64,000 nt of DNA, from the NCBI GenBank assembly GCA_035550215.1, contig DASZPM010000031.1:124001-188000 (forward strand). The letters run 5' to 3'. Source of the stretch: JABDFW01 sp035550215 (GTDB lineage Bacteria; Bacteroidota; Bacteroidia; Chitinophagales; Chitinophagaceae). The translations under genes were made by a program, and so were the position numbers. Below are positions 1-8,437 of this stretch, piece by piece. The stretch's first letter is position 1. Each line of letters opens with the position of its first letter. A model generated the notes under the pieces. That model was given only the letters and a program-made list of their open reading frames with translations, had not been told where the DNA came from and ran no database searches.

Positions 1-455
1 ACCTGTTAAAGCCGGTTGATGCAGCAGACTTGCAACATTCCCTGGAAAAAGTAAAACATAACAAGCAACTGAAACAGGCCTCGGAAAAAATGGATGTGCT
101 TTTTCATAACCTTAAAGCTATAAATGGCCAGGTGAAAAGAATATGCGTACCCGTATCAAATGGTCTGGAGTTTTTGCAGGTTGCCGATATACTGCGTTGT
201 GAAAGCCATGTGAATTATACCACCCTGTTTTTAAAGGACAAAAGGAAACTTCTGGTGTCTAAAACGCTGAAAGAATTTGAAGAACTTTTGACCGAGTATA
301 ATTTTTTCAGGGTGCACAACTCGCATCTGATTAATCTTGCATATATAAAAAGCTATAATAAAGGTAAAGGAGGAGTTGTTGTTATGACAGACGGCTCACA
401 GATAGATGTTTCAACCAGGAGAAAAGAAGACTTTTTGAAAAGAATGCAGGGCTAA
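1..455 (+). CDS. LytTR-family response regulator, 5' truncated by window edge
   Basis: The frame is open from base 3, so the gene begins upstream of the window; an internal TTG at 30 is not a credible start. The first visible residues, LLKPVDAADLQ, match the end of a receiver domain with its conserved Lys-Pro. A linker follows, then a LytTR DNA-binding domain over the last ~100 residues (ILRCESHVNYT, FFRVHNSHLINL, and a basic end). Proteins of this kind are cytoplasmic regulators phosphorylated by a membrane histidine kinase, whose gene is normally adjacent and would lie upstream here. The phosphoacceptor Asp is outside the window. Family call is firm; target genes cannot be inferred. Confidence 0.9.
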   Translation, partial: LLKPVDAADLQHSLEKVKHNKQLKQASEKMDVLFHNLKAINGQVKRICVPVSNGLEFLQVADILRCESHVNYTTLFLKDKRKLLVSKTLKEFEELLTEYNFFRVHNSHLINLAYIKSYNKGKGGVVVMTDGSQIDVSTRRKEDFLKRMQG

Positions 456-464
456 ACAAGTATT

Positions 465-484
465 TTACCGGAGATAACCGGTAA
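465..484 (+). terminator. Possible weak terminator after the LytTR regulator
   Basis: Seven-base arms TTACCGG (465-471) and CCGGTAA (478-484) flank a six-base loop, ten bases after the regulator stop. Only a mixed AT stretch follows, with no clean T-run, so termination is uncertain. Confidence 0.35.
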
Positions 485-548
485 GCAATTTATATTTTAC
501 CTCTTGCCAAAGTTACTTGTGTGTAAAGCTCTATTATGGTAAAAAACC

Positions 549-556
549 TACTTTTG
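549..556 (+). promoter_or_regulatory. Bacteroidota -7 element (TACTTTTG) upstream of lysS
   Basis: TACTTTTG fits the Bacteroidota TAnnTTTG consensus and lies 19 bases before the lysS ATG, giving a short leader. No TTG/TTTG at the usual spacing for a -33 box is visible, so the call rests on the -7 box and position only. Confidence 0.4.
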
Positions 557-575
557 CAGTCCTTTAAAATTATTT

Positions 576-2093
576 ATGAACCAGCAATTATCAGAGCAGG
601 AGGTTATTCGCCGTGAGAAACTGCATAAACTGCAGGCGGCGGGTATTGATGCCTATCCTGCAGCACTATACCCTGTTTCACATTATTCAGCCGATATAAA
701 AGTAGCCTATACCGAGGAGACCAAAGACCAGTTTGCCAGCGTTTGCGTGGCGGGCAGGATAATGAGCATTAATGACCGCGGCAAGGTATTGTTTGTTAAA
801 ATACAGGATAGCAAAGGAGTAATTCAATTATATATTAAGCGTGATGATGTTTGCCCCGGTGAGGACAAGGCCTTTTGGGATGTTGTTGTAAGGCCACTGG
901 ATTATGGCGATATAATAGGCGTTACCGGTTATGTATTTGTTACCAAAACCGGCGAAACTTCTGTGCACACCCAAACACTGGTTTTATTAGCTAAATCTCT
1001 AAAACCATTGCCGGTTGTTAAACGTGATGAAGAAGGGCATGTATTTGACGAAGTAACCGACCCTGAATTTCGTTACCGCCAGCGTTACGCGGATTTAATC
1101 GTCAACCCCAACGTAAAGACAGCATTTGTACAGCGCACAAAACTCATTAATACTATCCGTGCATTTTTAAATGAAAAGGGTGCACTGGAAGTAGATACGC
1201 CGGTGCTGCAGGCAATACCCGGTGGGGCGGCGGCAAGGCCTTTTGTAACACATCATAACACGCTGGATATGCCTTTTTACCTGCGCATAGCCAATGAACT
1301 ATACCTTAAAAGACTTATCGTGGGCGGGTTTGACTGGGTGTACGAGTTTAGCCGCAATTTCAGGAACGAGGGGATGGACAGAACGCATAACCCCGAATTT
1401 ACTGTGCTGGAATGGTACACGGCCTACAAAGATTATTTCTGGATGATGGAAACAACTGAACAATTGTTTGAGCGTATTGCGATTGCATTGCATGGTACAA
1501 CCGATGTTCAGTTTGGTAACAACATCATTAATTTCAAAGCGCCTTATCGCCGGGTTTCCATGTATGACGCCATTAAAGAAAGCACCGGTATTGATGTAAG
1601 CGAAATGGATGAAGATGGTTTGCGCGGCGTATGCAAACAACTGCATATTGCTGCCGACGCCACTATGGGCAAAGGCAAACTGATTGATGAGATATTCAGC
1701 GCGAAAGAAGATAATTATATTCAGCCAACTTTTATCATTGACCATCCTGTTGAAATGAGCCCGCTTACCAAAAAGCACCGCAGCAAACCTGGTTTGGTGG
1801 AGCGTTTTGAATTGTTTGTTAACGGTAAGGAAATTGCCAATGCCTACAGTGAGCTGAATGACCCAATTGACCAGCGCGAACGGTTTGAGGAACAAAGCCG
1901 GCTGATGGAAAGGGGTGATGATGAAGCAATGTACATTGACAATGATTTTCTCCGCGCACTTGAATATGGTATGCCTCCTACCAGTGGTATTGGTATTGGT
2001 ATTGACAGGCTCTGTATGCTGATGACCAACCAGCCCTCCATACAGGATGTACTCCTCTTCCCACAAATGAGGCCAGAGAAGGCCAGTGAGTAG
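576..2093 (+). CDS. lysS: Lysyl-tRNA synthetase, class II
   Basis: This 505-residue cytoplasmic enzyme charges tRNA-Lys with lysine using ATP. It has the class II LysRS layout: an N-terminal OB-fold anticodon-binding domain (about residues 55-150) and a catalytic core with motif 2 around residues 255-280 (FRNEGMDRTHNPEF) and motif 3 near 470 (GIGIGIDRL). Length matches bacterial LysRS. The ATG at 576 is the first good start and lies behind a -7 box. The stop at 2091-2093 is embedded in a short sequence that recurs about 76 bases downstream (separate repeat entry). It is flanked by a regulator and glycan genes and is probably monocistronic. Confidence 0.97.
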   Translation: MNQQLSEQEVIRREKLHKLQAAGIDAYPAALYPVSHYSADIKVAYTEETKDQFASVCVAGRIMSINDRGKVLFVKIQDSKGVIQLYIKRDDVCPGEDKAFWDVVVRPLDYGDIIGVTGYVFVTKTGETSVHTQTLVLLAKSLKPLPVVKRDEEGHVFDEVTDPEFRYRQRYADLIVNPNVKTAFVQRTKLINTIRAFLNEKGALEVDTPVLQAIPGGAAARPFVTHHNTLDMPFYLRIANELYLKRLIVGGFDWVYEFSRNFRNEGMDRTHNPEFTVLEWYTAYKDYFWMMETTEQLFERIAIALHGTTDVQFGNNIINFKAPYRRVSMYDAIKESTGIDVSEMDEDGLRGVCKQLHIAADATMGKGKLIDEIFSAKEDNYIQPTFIIDHPVEMSPLTKKHRSKPGLVERFELFVNGKEIANAYSELNDPIDQRERFEEQSRLMERGDDEAMYIDNDFLRALEYGMPPTSGIGIGIDRLCMLMTNQPSIQDVLLFPQMRPEKASE

Positions 2094-2176
2094 GGTGGCC
2101 GAATTCATGAGTACCTAAAAAAGGTGAATATTGTCGCGGATAAATGAGGCCAGAGAAAGCTGGTTAGTAGCGGCCC
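2066..2176 (+). repeat. Imperfect direct repeat of the lysS 3' end
   Basis: The last codons of lysS (AAATGAGGCCAGAGAA followed by a GTGAGTAG-like tail, from about 2066) recur from about 2142 with the same first 16 bases and a similar tail (TTAGTAGCGGCC). The copies are about 76 bases apart. This resembles a small local duplication that left a relic of the coding end in the spacer; the second copy is not attached to an ORF. Confidence 0.7.
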
Positions 2177-2291
2177 AATCATTTGCTTTTTTTGCAGATT
2201 TTCCTATTTTTCATAGACGGCTGAGAGGAAAAGCCTGTTTATTATTTGCATAAAACCTGTTACATTAATAAATATTTTTTAAACAAGGTAA

Positions 2292-3299
2292 ATGCAGATA
2301 AGTGTCGTTATTCCCACTTACAACCGTAAGGTTAGGCTGTTGTCATTGCTTGGTAACCTCAACAACGCGGCGTTCCCTGTTTACGAGGTTATTATAGTAG
2401 ATGCCGGAAAGGAAAAATTAACGCCCGGCGATTACGCACAATTTTCAAACCTCACCATTCATTATCTCGACTCTGAACCTTCTGTTTGTATTCAACGTAA
2501 CACTGGCATTAAAGCAGCATGTTCCTCATGGATATTTATTTGTGATGATGATATTGAAGTGCCGGCAGATTATTTATCGAAATTGGCTGCTCATATTGAA
2601 ATGCATCCGGAGGCTGGGGCAGTTTCAGGCGTTGTGCTGCAACAGGAACAAGGAAAGTGGGTGGGTAAATATGATATAGTTTCTGCAAAAGAATTATTGG
2701 CCAAATATATTTTCGGGCTGAGCATTTGGGGCGATATCTCCTGCATCAAAAATAATGTCATCACCAGGAAAATTAAAAGCTATTATGCCCGCAGGGGTAA
2801 CCATCTTTCAAAAGCAGGTTGGCCTGTAATTACTAATTTTTCCCGGGATTTTTTTGCAACGCCTGTTTATGGGTTAGGCGCATCTTTAATAAAAAAAGAA
2901 TGGCTTGAAATGTCGCCGTACGACGAGGTGCTTGACAGGCATGGCATTGGCGATAACTACGGGGTAGCAGTTGGGTTTCCTGCTACGGGCATTCAAGTGG
3001 TGAGTGATGCTTTTGTATATCATCACCAGGAGCCTGCAGGAAGGCTTCAAAAGCCATTGCAGTATTACCGCAGGGTATGGGCGCTGCATTATTTTATCAA
3101 AATTAAAAAATGCCCCGCGCATGTAAAAACAGGGTGGCTGTTATGGTCATTATTCGGAAATGTTTTGCTGTTTGCTTTGGCCGGCAATAGCTTAATGGCA
3201 AAAGCAGCCGGTAAAACATTCTTCAAAGTATTTACCGGTAATAACCCATATTACCGGGGAAGACATGAAAACAAAAAAATAATAGAGCCTTTATTGTAA
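2292..3299 (+). CDS. Glycosyltransferase family 2
   Basis: This 335-residue protein begins with the GT-A opening VVIPTYNRK and carries a DDD metal/nucleotide-sugar motif (ICDDDIEVP) near residue 84. A hydrophobic stretch around 282-305 (WLLWSLFGNVLLFAL) suggests membrane attachment. Such enzymes transfer a sugar from a nucleotide donor to a growing polysaccharide or lipid-linked glycan on the inner face of the membrane. It opens a run of co-directional genes: the amidohydrolase starts four bases after its stop, followed by GT9 and GT4 genes, so an operon for a surface glycan is likely. Donor and acceptor cannot be told from sequence. Confidence 0.9.
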   Translation: MQISVVIPTYNRKVRLLSLLGNLNNAAFPVYEVIIVDAGKEKLTPGDYAQFSNLTIHYLDSEPSVCIQRNTGIKAACSSWIFICDDDIEVPADYLSKLAAHIEMHPEAGAVSGVVLQQEQGKWVGKYDIVSAKELLAKYIFGLSIWGDISCIKNNVITRKIKSYYARRGNHLSKAGWPVITNFSRDFFATPVYGLGASLIKKEWLEMSPYDEVLDRHGIGDNYGVAVGFPATGIQVVSDAFVYHHQEPAGRLQKPLQYYRRVWALHYFIKIKKCPAHVKTGWLLWSLFGNVLLFALAGNSLMAKAAGKTFFKVFTGNNPYYRGRHENKKIIEPLL

Positions 3300-3303
3300 T
3301 AGA

Positions 3304-4458
3304 ATGGTACTACGCGATGTGCATATATTAAACAATGGGGTCGCCGACATAGTAACCACCGGCAGCGAAATAACTGGTATAGTTGAAGGAGGCGGCTATG
3401 CACCTGGTAATAACGATATCGTTATACAAACAGGCAATAGCTTAGCATTCCCGGGTATTATTAATTCCCACGATCATTTAGAATTCAACCTGTTTCCCCA
3501 ACTGCGCAGCGAAATTTACAAAAGCTATATGTACTGGGGCGAAGACATTCATTCAAAAAACAAAGAAGTTATTCAAGCCGTTTTAAAAGTACCCGTGTCT
3601 TTAAGGGCGCAATGGGGCATGTATAAAAACCTGCTTTGCGGTATTACAAGTGTTGTACAGCATGGCGAAAAACAGGTTATTGAAAATTCACCCGTTACCA
3701 TTTTTAACCAATGCCATTCCCTGCACTCGGTAAGGCTGGAAAAAAATTGGAAGCTAAAACTAAACCACCCCTTTGCATCTCCTCATCCGTTTGTTATCCA
3801 CACCGGCGAAGGCACGGACAGGCAAAGCTTTGAGGAAATAAATGAATTGATACGATGGAACCTGCTTGGCCGGCAATTTGTAGGGGTGCATGGTGTTGCT
3901 ATGAGCGTTCAGCAGGCAGCAGCATTTAAAGCATTGGTGTGGTGCCCAGAGTCTAATTTTTTCCTGTTGGGAGCGACTGCGGAAATAAACAAACTCAAAG
4001 CATCAACCAAAATTCTCTTTGGCACAGATTCAACGTTGTCTGCCGGGTGGAATATATGGCAGCATCTTCGTAACGCGAGAAAAACAACCATGCTGACTGA
4101 TGAGGAAATCCTGGCGGCTGTTTTTTATACGGCTGCAACGATGTGGGGCTTGAATAATACGGGTGCAATAAAACAAGGCTATTATGCCGATATTGTAGTG
4201 GCAGAAAAAAAAGGAGAGGATGGATATTACGCCTTTTTTGGGTGTAACCCTGAAAATATATTGCTTGTTTTGGCTAAAGGAAAGATAGTGCTGTTTGACG
4301 CGCTGTTGCAACCGCAATTGAACAGCATTGATATTGAAAATTACAGCCGCGTTTTTATACATGGCCGGTGCAAATACGTAGCGGGCAATTTGCCGGCATT
4401 AATTAGGGAAATAAAAAAATATTCGCCGGGGATTGATTTTCCTGTCGACATTGAATAG
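3304..4458 (+). CDS. Metal-dependent amidohydrolase within glycan cluster
   Basis: A 384-residue amidohydrolase-superfamily protein. The HxH metal site is at H56-D57-H58 after strand 1 (INSHDHLEFN), with later candidate ligands in VIHTGEG and GVHGVAM and the conserved Asp in FGTDSTLSAG. The closest general resemblance is to the ATZ/TRZ and S-adenosylhomocysteine-deaminase branch, which hydrolyses C-N bonds in ring or amide substrates. Its placement four bases after a GT2 gene and six before a GT9 gene implies co-transcription with glycan synthesis. A role in modifying or deaminating a sugar precursor is only inference. Substrate unknown. Confidence 0.8.
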   Translation: MVLRDVHILNNGVADIVTTGSEITGIVEGGGYAPGNNDIVIQTGNSLAFPGIINSHDHLEFNLFPQLRSEIYKSYMYWGEDIHSKNKEVIQAVLKVPVSLRAQWGMYKNLLCGITSVVQHGEKQVIENSPVTIFNQCHSLHSVRLEKNWKLKLNHPFASPHPFVIHTGEGTDRQSFEEINELIRWNLLGRQFVGVHGVAMSVQQAAAFKALVWCPESNFFLLGATAEINKLKASTKILFGTDSTLSAGWNIWQHLRNARKTTMLTDEEILAAVFYTAATMWGLNNTGAIKQGYYADIVVAEKKGEDGYYAFFGCNPENILLVLAKGKIVLFDALLQPQLNSIDIENYSRVFIHGRCKYVAGNLPALIREIKKYSPGIDFPVDIE

Positions 4459-4464
4459 AAGCAA

Positions 4465-5535
4465 ATGGCAGCAGAAACTTCAATAATTATATCAAAGCCG
4501 TGGAGAAAAAAGAGCCCCCCGCGCAGAATACTGGCTATTCGCCTGCAGGCGATGGGTGATACCATTATTACCATGCCTTACCTGCTGGCGTTAAAAAAAT
4601 CATTGCCCGCAAATACACGGCTGGACTTTCTTACACGGGAAGAAGTGGCAGACATTCCAAAAAACCTTAAGCTGTTTAATAAAGTATACTGCCTTAAAGG
4701 CGGCCGCGATTTTAAAAGGCAATATTTGTTTGCCTGCCTGTTACTGACAAAGCTTTTCCTTAACCGCTATAACATAGTAATTGATTTACAAAACAACCCT
4801 TTAAGCAGGCTGGTAAGAAAATGCATGATGCCTGCCGCATGGAGTGAATTTGACAGGTTTTCTCCCCTGCCTGCGGGAGAGCGTACATGCATGACTATTG
4901 AGGCCATTGGACTTGGAGAAAATTTTATTGATACACAGCTCGTACTAAAAACCGCACACCGTACTGACGAAATATTAAAAGAAAATGGTTGGGACGGAGA
5001 AAGCGGGCTTGTGGTGCTAAACCCTGCCGGGGCGTTCGCAACCCGCAACTGGGGCCTTGATAACTATGTTGCTTTTGCAAACCTGTGGCTTGCGCGTTTT
5101 CCTTCAACACAGTTTGTAATACCCGGTACGATTGTTATTGCAGAACAAGCAGCTTATATAAAGCAGCTGCTGGGCAGCAGTTTAATTAACCTGGTTGGAA
5201 AGACGTCTGCAGCGCAAGCATTTGCGATTATTCAAAAAGCGCAGTTTGTTTTGTCGGAAGATTCCGGGCTTATGCACATGGCATGGGTAAGCGGGGTGCC
5301 TACTATTGCCCTGTTTGGTTCTACGCGTAGTGATTGGTCGCGGCCGTTAGGTGAAAATTCGTTGTTATTATGCTCAGATGATTTACCCTGCGGTAATTGT
5401 ATGCTGGCGATTTGCAAATATGGCGACGTACATTGCCTTACCCGTTATACAGCCAGATTTGTCATGGAAAAGATTGCAGCATTTTTGCAATTGGAGACCC
5501 CGGTGCAAAAACTGAAAGGAGGAGGCTTGCCATGA
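4465..5535 (+). CDS. Glycosyltransferase family 9 (heptosyltransferase-like)
   Basis: The 356-residue protein has the GT-B fold signs of the LPS heptosyltransferase family: an N-terminal RILAIRLQAMGDT segment, the nucleotide-sugar loop VVLNPAGAFATRNW, and a C-terminal LSEDSGLMHMAW...ALFGSTRSDW region. GT9 enzymes add heptose or related sugars to lipid A-core at the cytoplasmic face of the inner membrane. The gene overlaps the next by four bases (ATGA at 5532-5535), indicating translational coupling with the GT4 gene. A Cys-rich patch near the end (PCGNCMLAICK) is typical of this family's tail. Sugar specificity unresolved. Confidence 0.88.
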   Translation: MAAETSIIISKPWRKKSPPRRILAIRLQAMGDTIITMPYLLALKKSLPANTRLDFLTREEVADIPKNLKLFNKVYCLKGGRDFKRQYLFACLLLTKLFLNRYNIVIDLQNNPLSRLVRKCMMPAAWSEFDRFSPLPAGERTCMTIEAIGLGENFIDTQLVLKTAHRTDEILKENGWDGESGLVVLNPAGAFATRNWGLDNYVAFANLWLARFPSTQFVIPGTIVIAEQAAYIKQLLGSSLINLVGKTSAAQAFAIIQKAQFVLSEDSGLMHMAWVSGVPTIALFGSTRSDWSRPLGENSLLLCSDDLPCGNCMLAICKYGDVHCLTRYTARFVMEKIAAFLQLETPVQKLKGGGLP

Positions 5536-6599
5536 AAAGCAATAGCTTGATTATCTTGTCGCCGGCCTTTCCCGGTAATGAATCGGAAGAGCAATCACCC
5601 TGGTTACCGGCACAACAATCGCTGCTGCGTTGTTTGAACGCTAATTTTCCACACCTTCAGATTACTATTATTGCCTTTAAATTTCCCCTGGATAAAAGGG
5701 AATACTCGTGGTTTGGTAACCGGGTTATACCTCTCGGCGGCGGCTTGGTAAAAGGCTGGCGGAATGTGCATATATGGTACAGGGCTTTTCGGGTATTAAG
5801 AAAGTTAAAGAAGAGCGGTAATATAACCGGCATTATTAGTTTTTGGTGCAATGAGTGCTGCCTTGCAGGCAGCTATTTCAGCAGGTGGCATAATGTAAAA
5901 CATCTGTGCTGGATATGCGGGCAAGACGCAAAAAAGGAAAACAAATTTGTGCGGCTTATAAAACCTAAAAGCAAAGAGTTGGTGGCTATGTCTGATTTTT
6001 TGATGGAGGAATTTTCCAAAAATCATTTCATCCGCCCAAAATATTTAATACCTGACGGCATTGAAACAACCCTTTTTCCTGTACAGCAACAGGAGCGGGA
6101 TATTGCTATCCTCGGCGCAGGTAACCTGGTGCCATTGAAACGCTACAATATTTTTATAGAGGTAGTAACGGCCATTACCAATAAGCATCCTTTAATAAAA
6201 GTGGTGTTATGCGGCGGGGGCAGCGAGGAAAGAGCATTGGAGAAACAGGCGGTTGATGCCGGCCTGCAAAATACAGTTATGTTTACAGGGCTTATTCCGC
6301 ATAAAACGGTATTGAGCTATATGCAAAGGGCAAAAGTTTTTCTGCATACATCCGAGTATGAGGGGTTTGGTAATGTTTGCATTGAAGCGTTATATGCGGG
6401 CGCGCATGTAATAAGTTTTACCCGGCCTATGAACCGCGATATTCCTCACTGGCATACAGTTTCCGCAAAAGAAGAAATGATTAGCAAGGCAATGGAGATT
6501 TTGGAAAATGAGCAAACAAATTACACTTCGATACTTCCGTTTGACATGAATGATTCTGCAAAAAAATTTATAGAGATACTTACATCAGGTAAAGACTAA
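5532..6599 (+). CDS. Glycosyltransferase family 4 (group 1)
   Basis: A 355-residue GT-B glycosyltransferase. I place the start at the ATG at 5532, overlapping the GT9 stop as ATGA; a longer in-frame ORF from 5397 would run through the GT9 gene. The C-terminal half carries the donor-site features of GT4: ILGAGNLVPLKRYN (about residues 193-206) and the E-x7-E type motif in EGFGNVCIEALYAGA (about 275-289). Expected to extend a surface polysaccharide or LPS core. Its stop overlaps tail-to-tail by four bases with the convergent ABC transporter gene, an unusually tight convergent junction with no room for a terminator. Confidence 0.88.
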   Translation: MKSNSLIILSPAFPGNESEEQSPWLPAQQSLLRCLNANFPHLQITIIAFKFPLDKREYSWFGNRVIPLGGGLVKGWRNVHIWYRAFRVLRKLKKSGNITGIISFWCNECCLAGSYFSRWHNVKHLCWICGQDAKKENKFVRLIKPKSKELVAMSDFLMEEFSKNHFIRPKYLIPDGIETTLFPVQQQERDIAILGAGNLVPLKRYNIFIEVVTAITNKHPLIKVVLCGGGSEERALEKQAVDAGLQNTVMFTGLIPHKTVLSYMQRAKVFLHTSEYEGFGNVCIEALYAGAHVISFTRPMNRDIPHWHTVSAKEEMISKAMEILENEQTNYTSILPFDMNDSAKKFIEILTSGKD

Positions 6600-8257
6600 A
6601 GTGTGATTACATTATCACAAAGCCTGAAGCTCGCCGGTGTATGCGAAATCAGCACCACGATTTTCCCCGACAATGCCAGTTGTTGCAGGTACTGAAGCAT
6701 TTTTAATTCAGAAATTTCGTCGAGTTCACTAAAAGGTTCATCCAATAAAATCACTCCTGCATTTTTATACAACGCCCTTGCCAGGGCTATGCGTTGCCGT
6801 TGCCCGCCGCTTATGTTCCTGCCGGCCTCCATAATATTTTTATGTATGCCTTCTCGGTAATGCCCCGCGATTTCATTAACGCCCGTAACCTCCAGGATTT
6901 CTTCAAGCCTTTTTTTATCGTAATGTTCTTCAAACAAAATTATATTATTTAATATGCTATCATGTAAAATAAATGGCTGTTGTTTTACATAGGCAATACT
7001 GCTCCAGCAGGCCATTCTTTCATGTTCACCCGTAATCTTCCCGTTAAACAAAACAGCGCCAGCATGGGGTGTATAAAATCCCAGCAGAAGCTGCAGTAAT
7101 GTTGTTTTTCCGCTTCCTGAAGCGCCGCTGATGCCGGTAAATGAGCCTGTATGCAAGTAGCAGTCAAACCCCTTAAAAACTTCCAGGCCATTGTAGCCAA
7201 AATCAATATCCCGGCATTGTATTGTCATTATTTTTACGGAGCCGCTGTTTAATACCTGTGGTGCTGCAATGGTAACCGCGCGTGCTGCCTCAATCGTGTG
7301 CAGGTATGTTTTTACAAAACCGGCTTGTGTAATAATTTTTGAAATACCCGGTATTATTTTGTAAGCGGCAGCCATAAATGCACCAATCATTACAACATCC
7401 GCGCCACCTCCGCTGTTACCAAATTTTATGGCCACTATTAATACCAGCAGCCCGATAACGGCAAATACTTCAAAAAAACGGGCCGGTATATCCTGCGTAA
7501 TTTTTAAGCCGGTTATATAGCCCCCCAGTTTTTGCTGCGATGCAGTATGGCGGTTAATGAAAAATTCATTCCTGTCGTAAATATTGCTTTCCACGTACCC
7601 TGTAAGCGCTTCATTCAGGTGCTGGTATGATTGTTCTGCCGCCAATTGTATATTCTTCTTAATAACATTCAGCTTTTTTTTATTTAACCACGAAAGAATC
7701 ACAATTGCCGGTAACAGGGTTAAGCAAACAACTGCAAAAAGATTAGCGTTGTATATGAATAGCGCAATGGTTGAAAATATCACCAGTATACACTCTGTTA
7801 TTACCTGTTGAATGCCCTGTAATACAAACTGTGCAAATTCAGTGGGTTGGTAAACAATTTTGCTAACATGAACGGAAGAATCGGCATTAGCGTAATTACT
7901 GTACGGCCCGCGCAGGTATGCAGCAAGGTTTTGTTTTGATATGCGCACAGCCACGTTATTAATAAATGTTGCCTGCTTTTTGTTGGTAAAATAGCCACCT
8001 GCGTTTTTAAGGGTAAATAAGCCGGCCAGGAATACTACCGGGAATATTGACCCGGTTGAGGGTAAGAATTTTATCAGGTATGGGTTTGAAGTAATGAATC
8101 CGTAGGGTTGGGTGTAAAACTTAACAACAAACAGCAGGCATACTACGCTTAAAATGTCAGCCAGGTTAACGGCCGCGTTTATAATAATAAACAGGATAAG
8201 CCTTTTGCGCTCTTTAGGGGTAACAACTGCAAAAATGTTTGTAATAATATTTTTCAA
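6596..8257 (-). CDS. ABC exporter, fused permease and ATPase
   Basis: A 553-residue half-transporter: an N-terminal membrane domain with about six hydrophobic spans (to about residue 310), then a nucleotide-binding domain with Walker A GASGSGKTT (about 375-383), signature ISGGQRQRIALARAL (about 480), Walker B VILLDEPFSELDE (about 500) and an H-loop His (VVLISHTP). Such proteins dimerise and export lipids, lipid-linked sugars or peptides. It sits inside the glycosyltransferase cluster on the opposite strand, so lipid-linked glycan flipping (MsbA/PglK-like) is a reasonable inference. The upstream region shared with the divergent GT gene carries three ACCGGT palindromes. Confidence 0.9.
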   Translation of the reverse strand: MKNIITNIFAVVTPKERKRLILFIIINAAVNLADILSVVCLLFVVKFYTQPYGFITSNPYLIKFLPSTGSIFPVVFLAGLFTLKNAGGYFTNKKQATFINNVAVRISKQNLAAYLRGPYSNYANADSSVHVSKIVYQPTEFAQFVLQGIQQVITECILVIFSTIALFIYNANLFAVVCLTLLPAIVILSWLNKKKLNVIKKNIQLAAEQSYQHLNEALTGYVESNIYDRNEFFINRHTASQQKLGGYITGLKITQDIPARFFEVFAVIGLLVLIVAIKFGNSGGGADVVMIGAFMAAAYKIIPGISKIITQAGFVKTYLHTIEAARAVTIAAPQVLNSGSVKIMTIQCRDIDFGYNGLEVFKGFDCYLHTGSFTGISGASGSGKTTLLQLLLGFYTPHAGAVLFNGKITGEHERMACWSSIAYVKQQPFILHDSILNNIILFEEHYDKKRLEEILEVTGVNEIAGHYREGIHKNIMEAGRNISGGQRQRIALARALYKNAGVILLDEPFSELDEISELKMLQYLQQLALSGKIVVLISHTPASFRLCDNVITL

Positions 8258-8282
8258 AACAGTAGGTGCATTAAATAGCTGA

Positions 8283-8353
8283 ACCGGTTTTTGTAAGGGT
8301 ATAACAAAAGGTAAAACCGGTATTTAACCGTAATGGTTGCCTGTAAAACCGGT
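8283..8353. promoter_or_regulatory. Three evenly spaced ACCGGT palindromes in a divergent promoter region
   Basis: ACCGGT occurs at 8283-8288, 8316-8321 and 8348-8353. The first is extended to AACCGGTT and the third to AAACCGGTTT. Starts are 33 and 32 bases apart, about three helical turns, in the 180-base gap between the ABC exporter (minus) and a glycosyltransferase (plus). This looks like a regulator-binding array; the regulator is unknown. Confidence 0.4.
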
Positions 8354-8437
8354 TTACGGTGTGGTAAAAGTCAATTCTTTTAATCATATTAATTATTAAG
8401 TAATATTAATTGCCTTCTTTTTTATTTACTTTGATGT

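Noticed and set aside
1299..2108. Long antisense ORF opposite lysS
   Set aside because: It mirrors a certain gene frame, encodes no recognised domain, and follows GC-codon structure of lysS.
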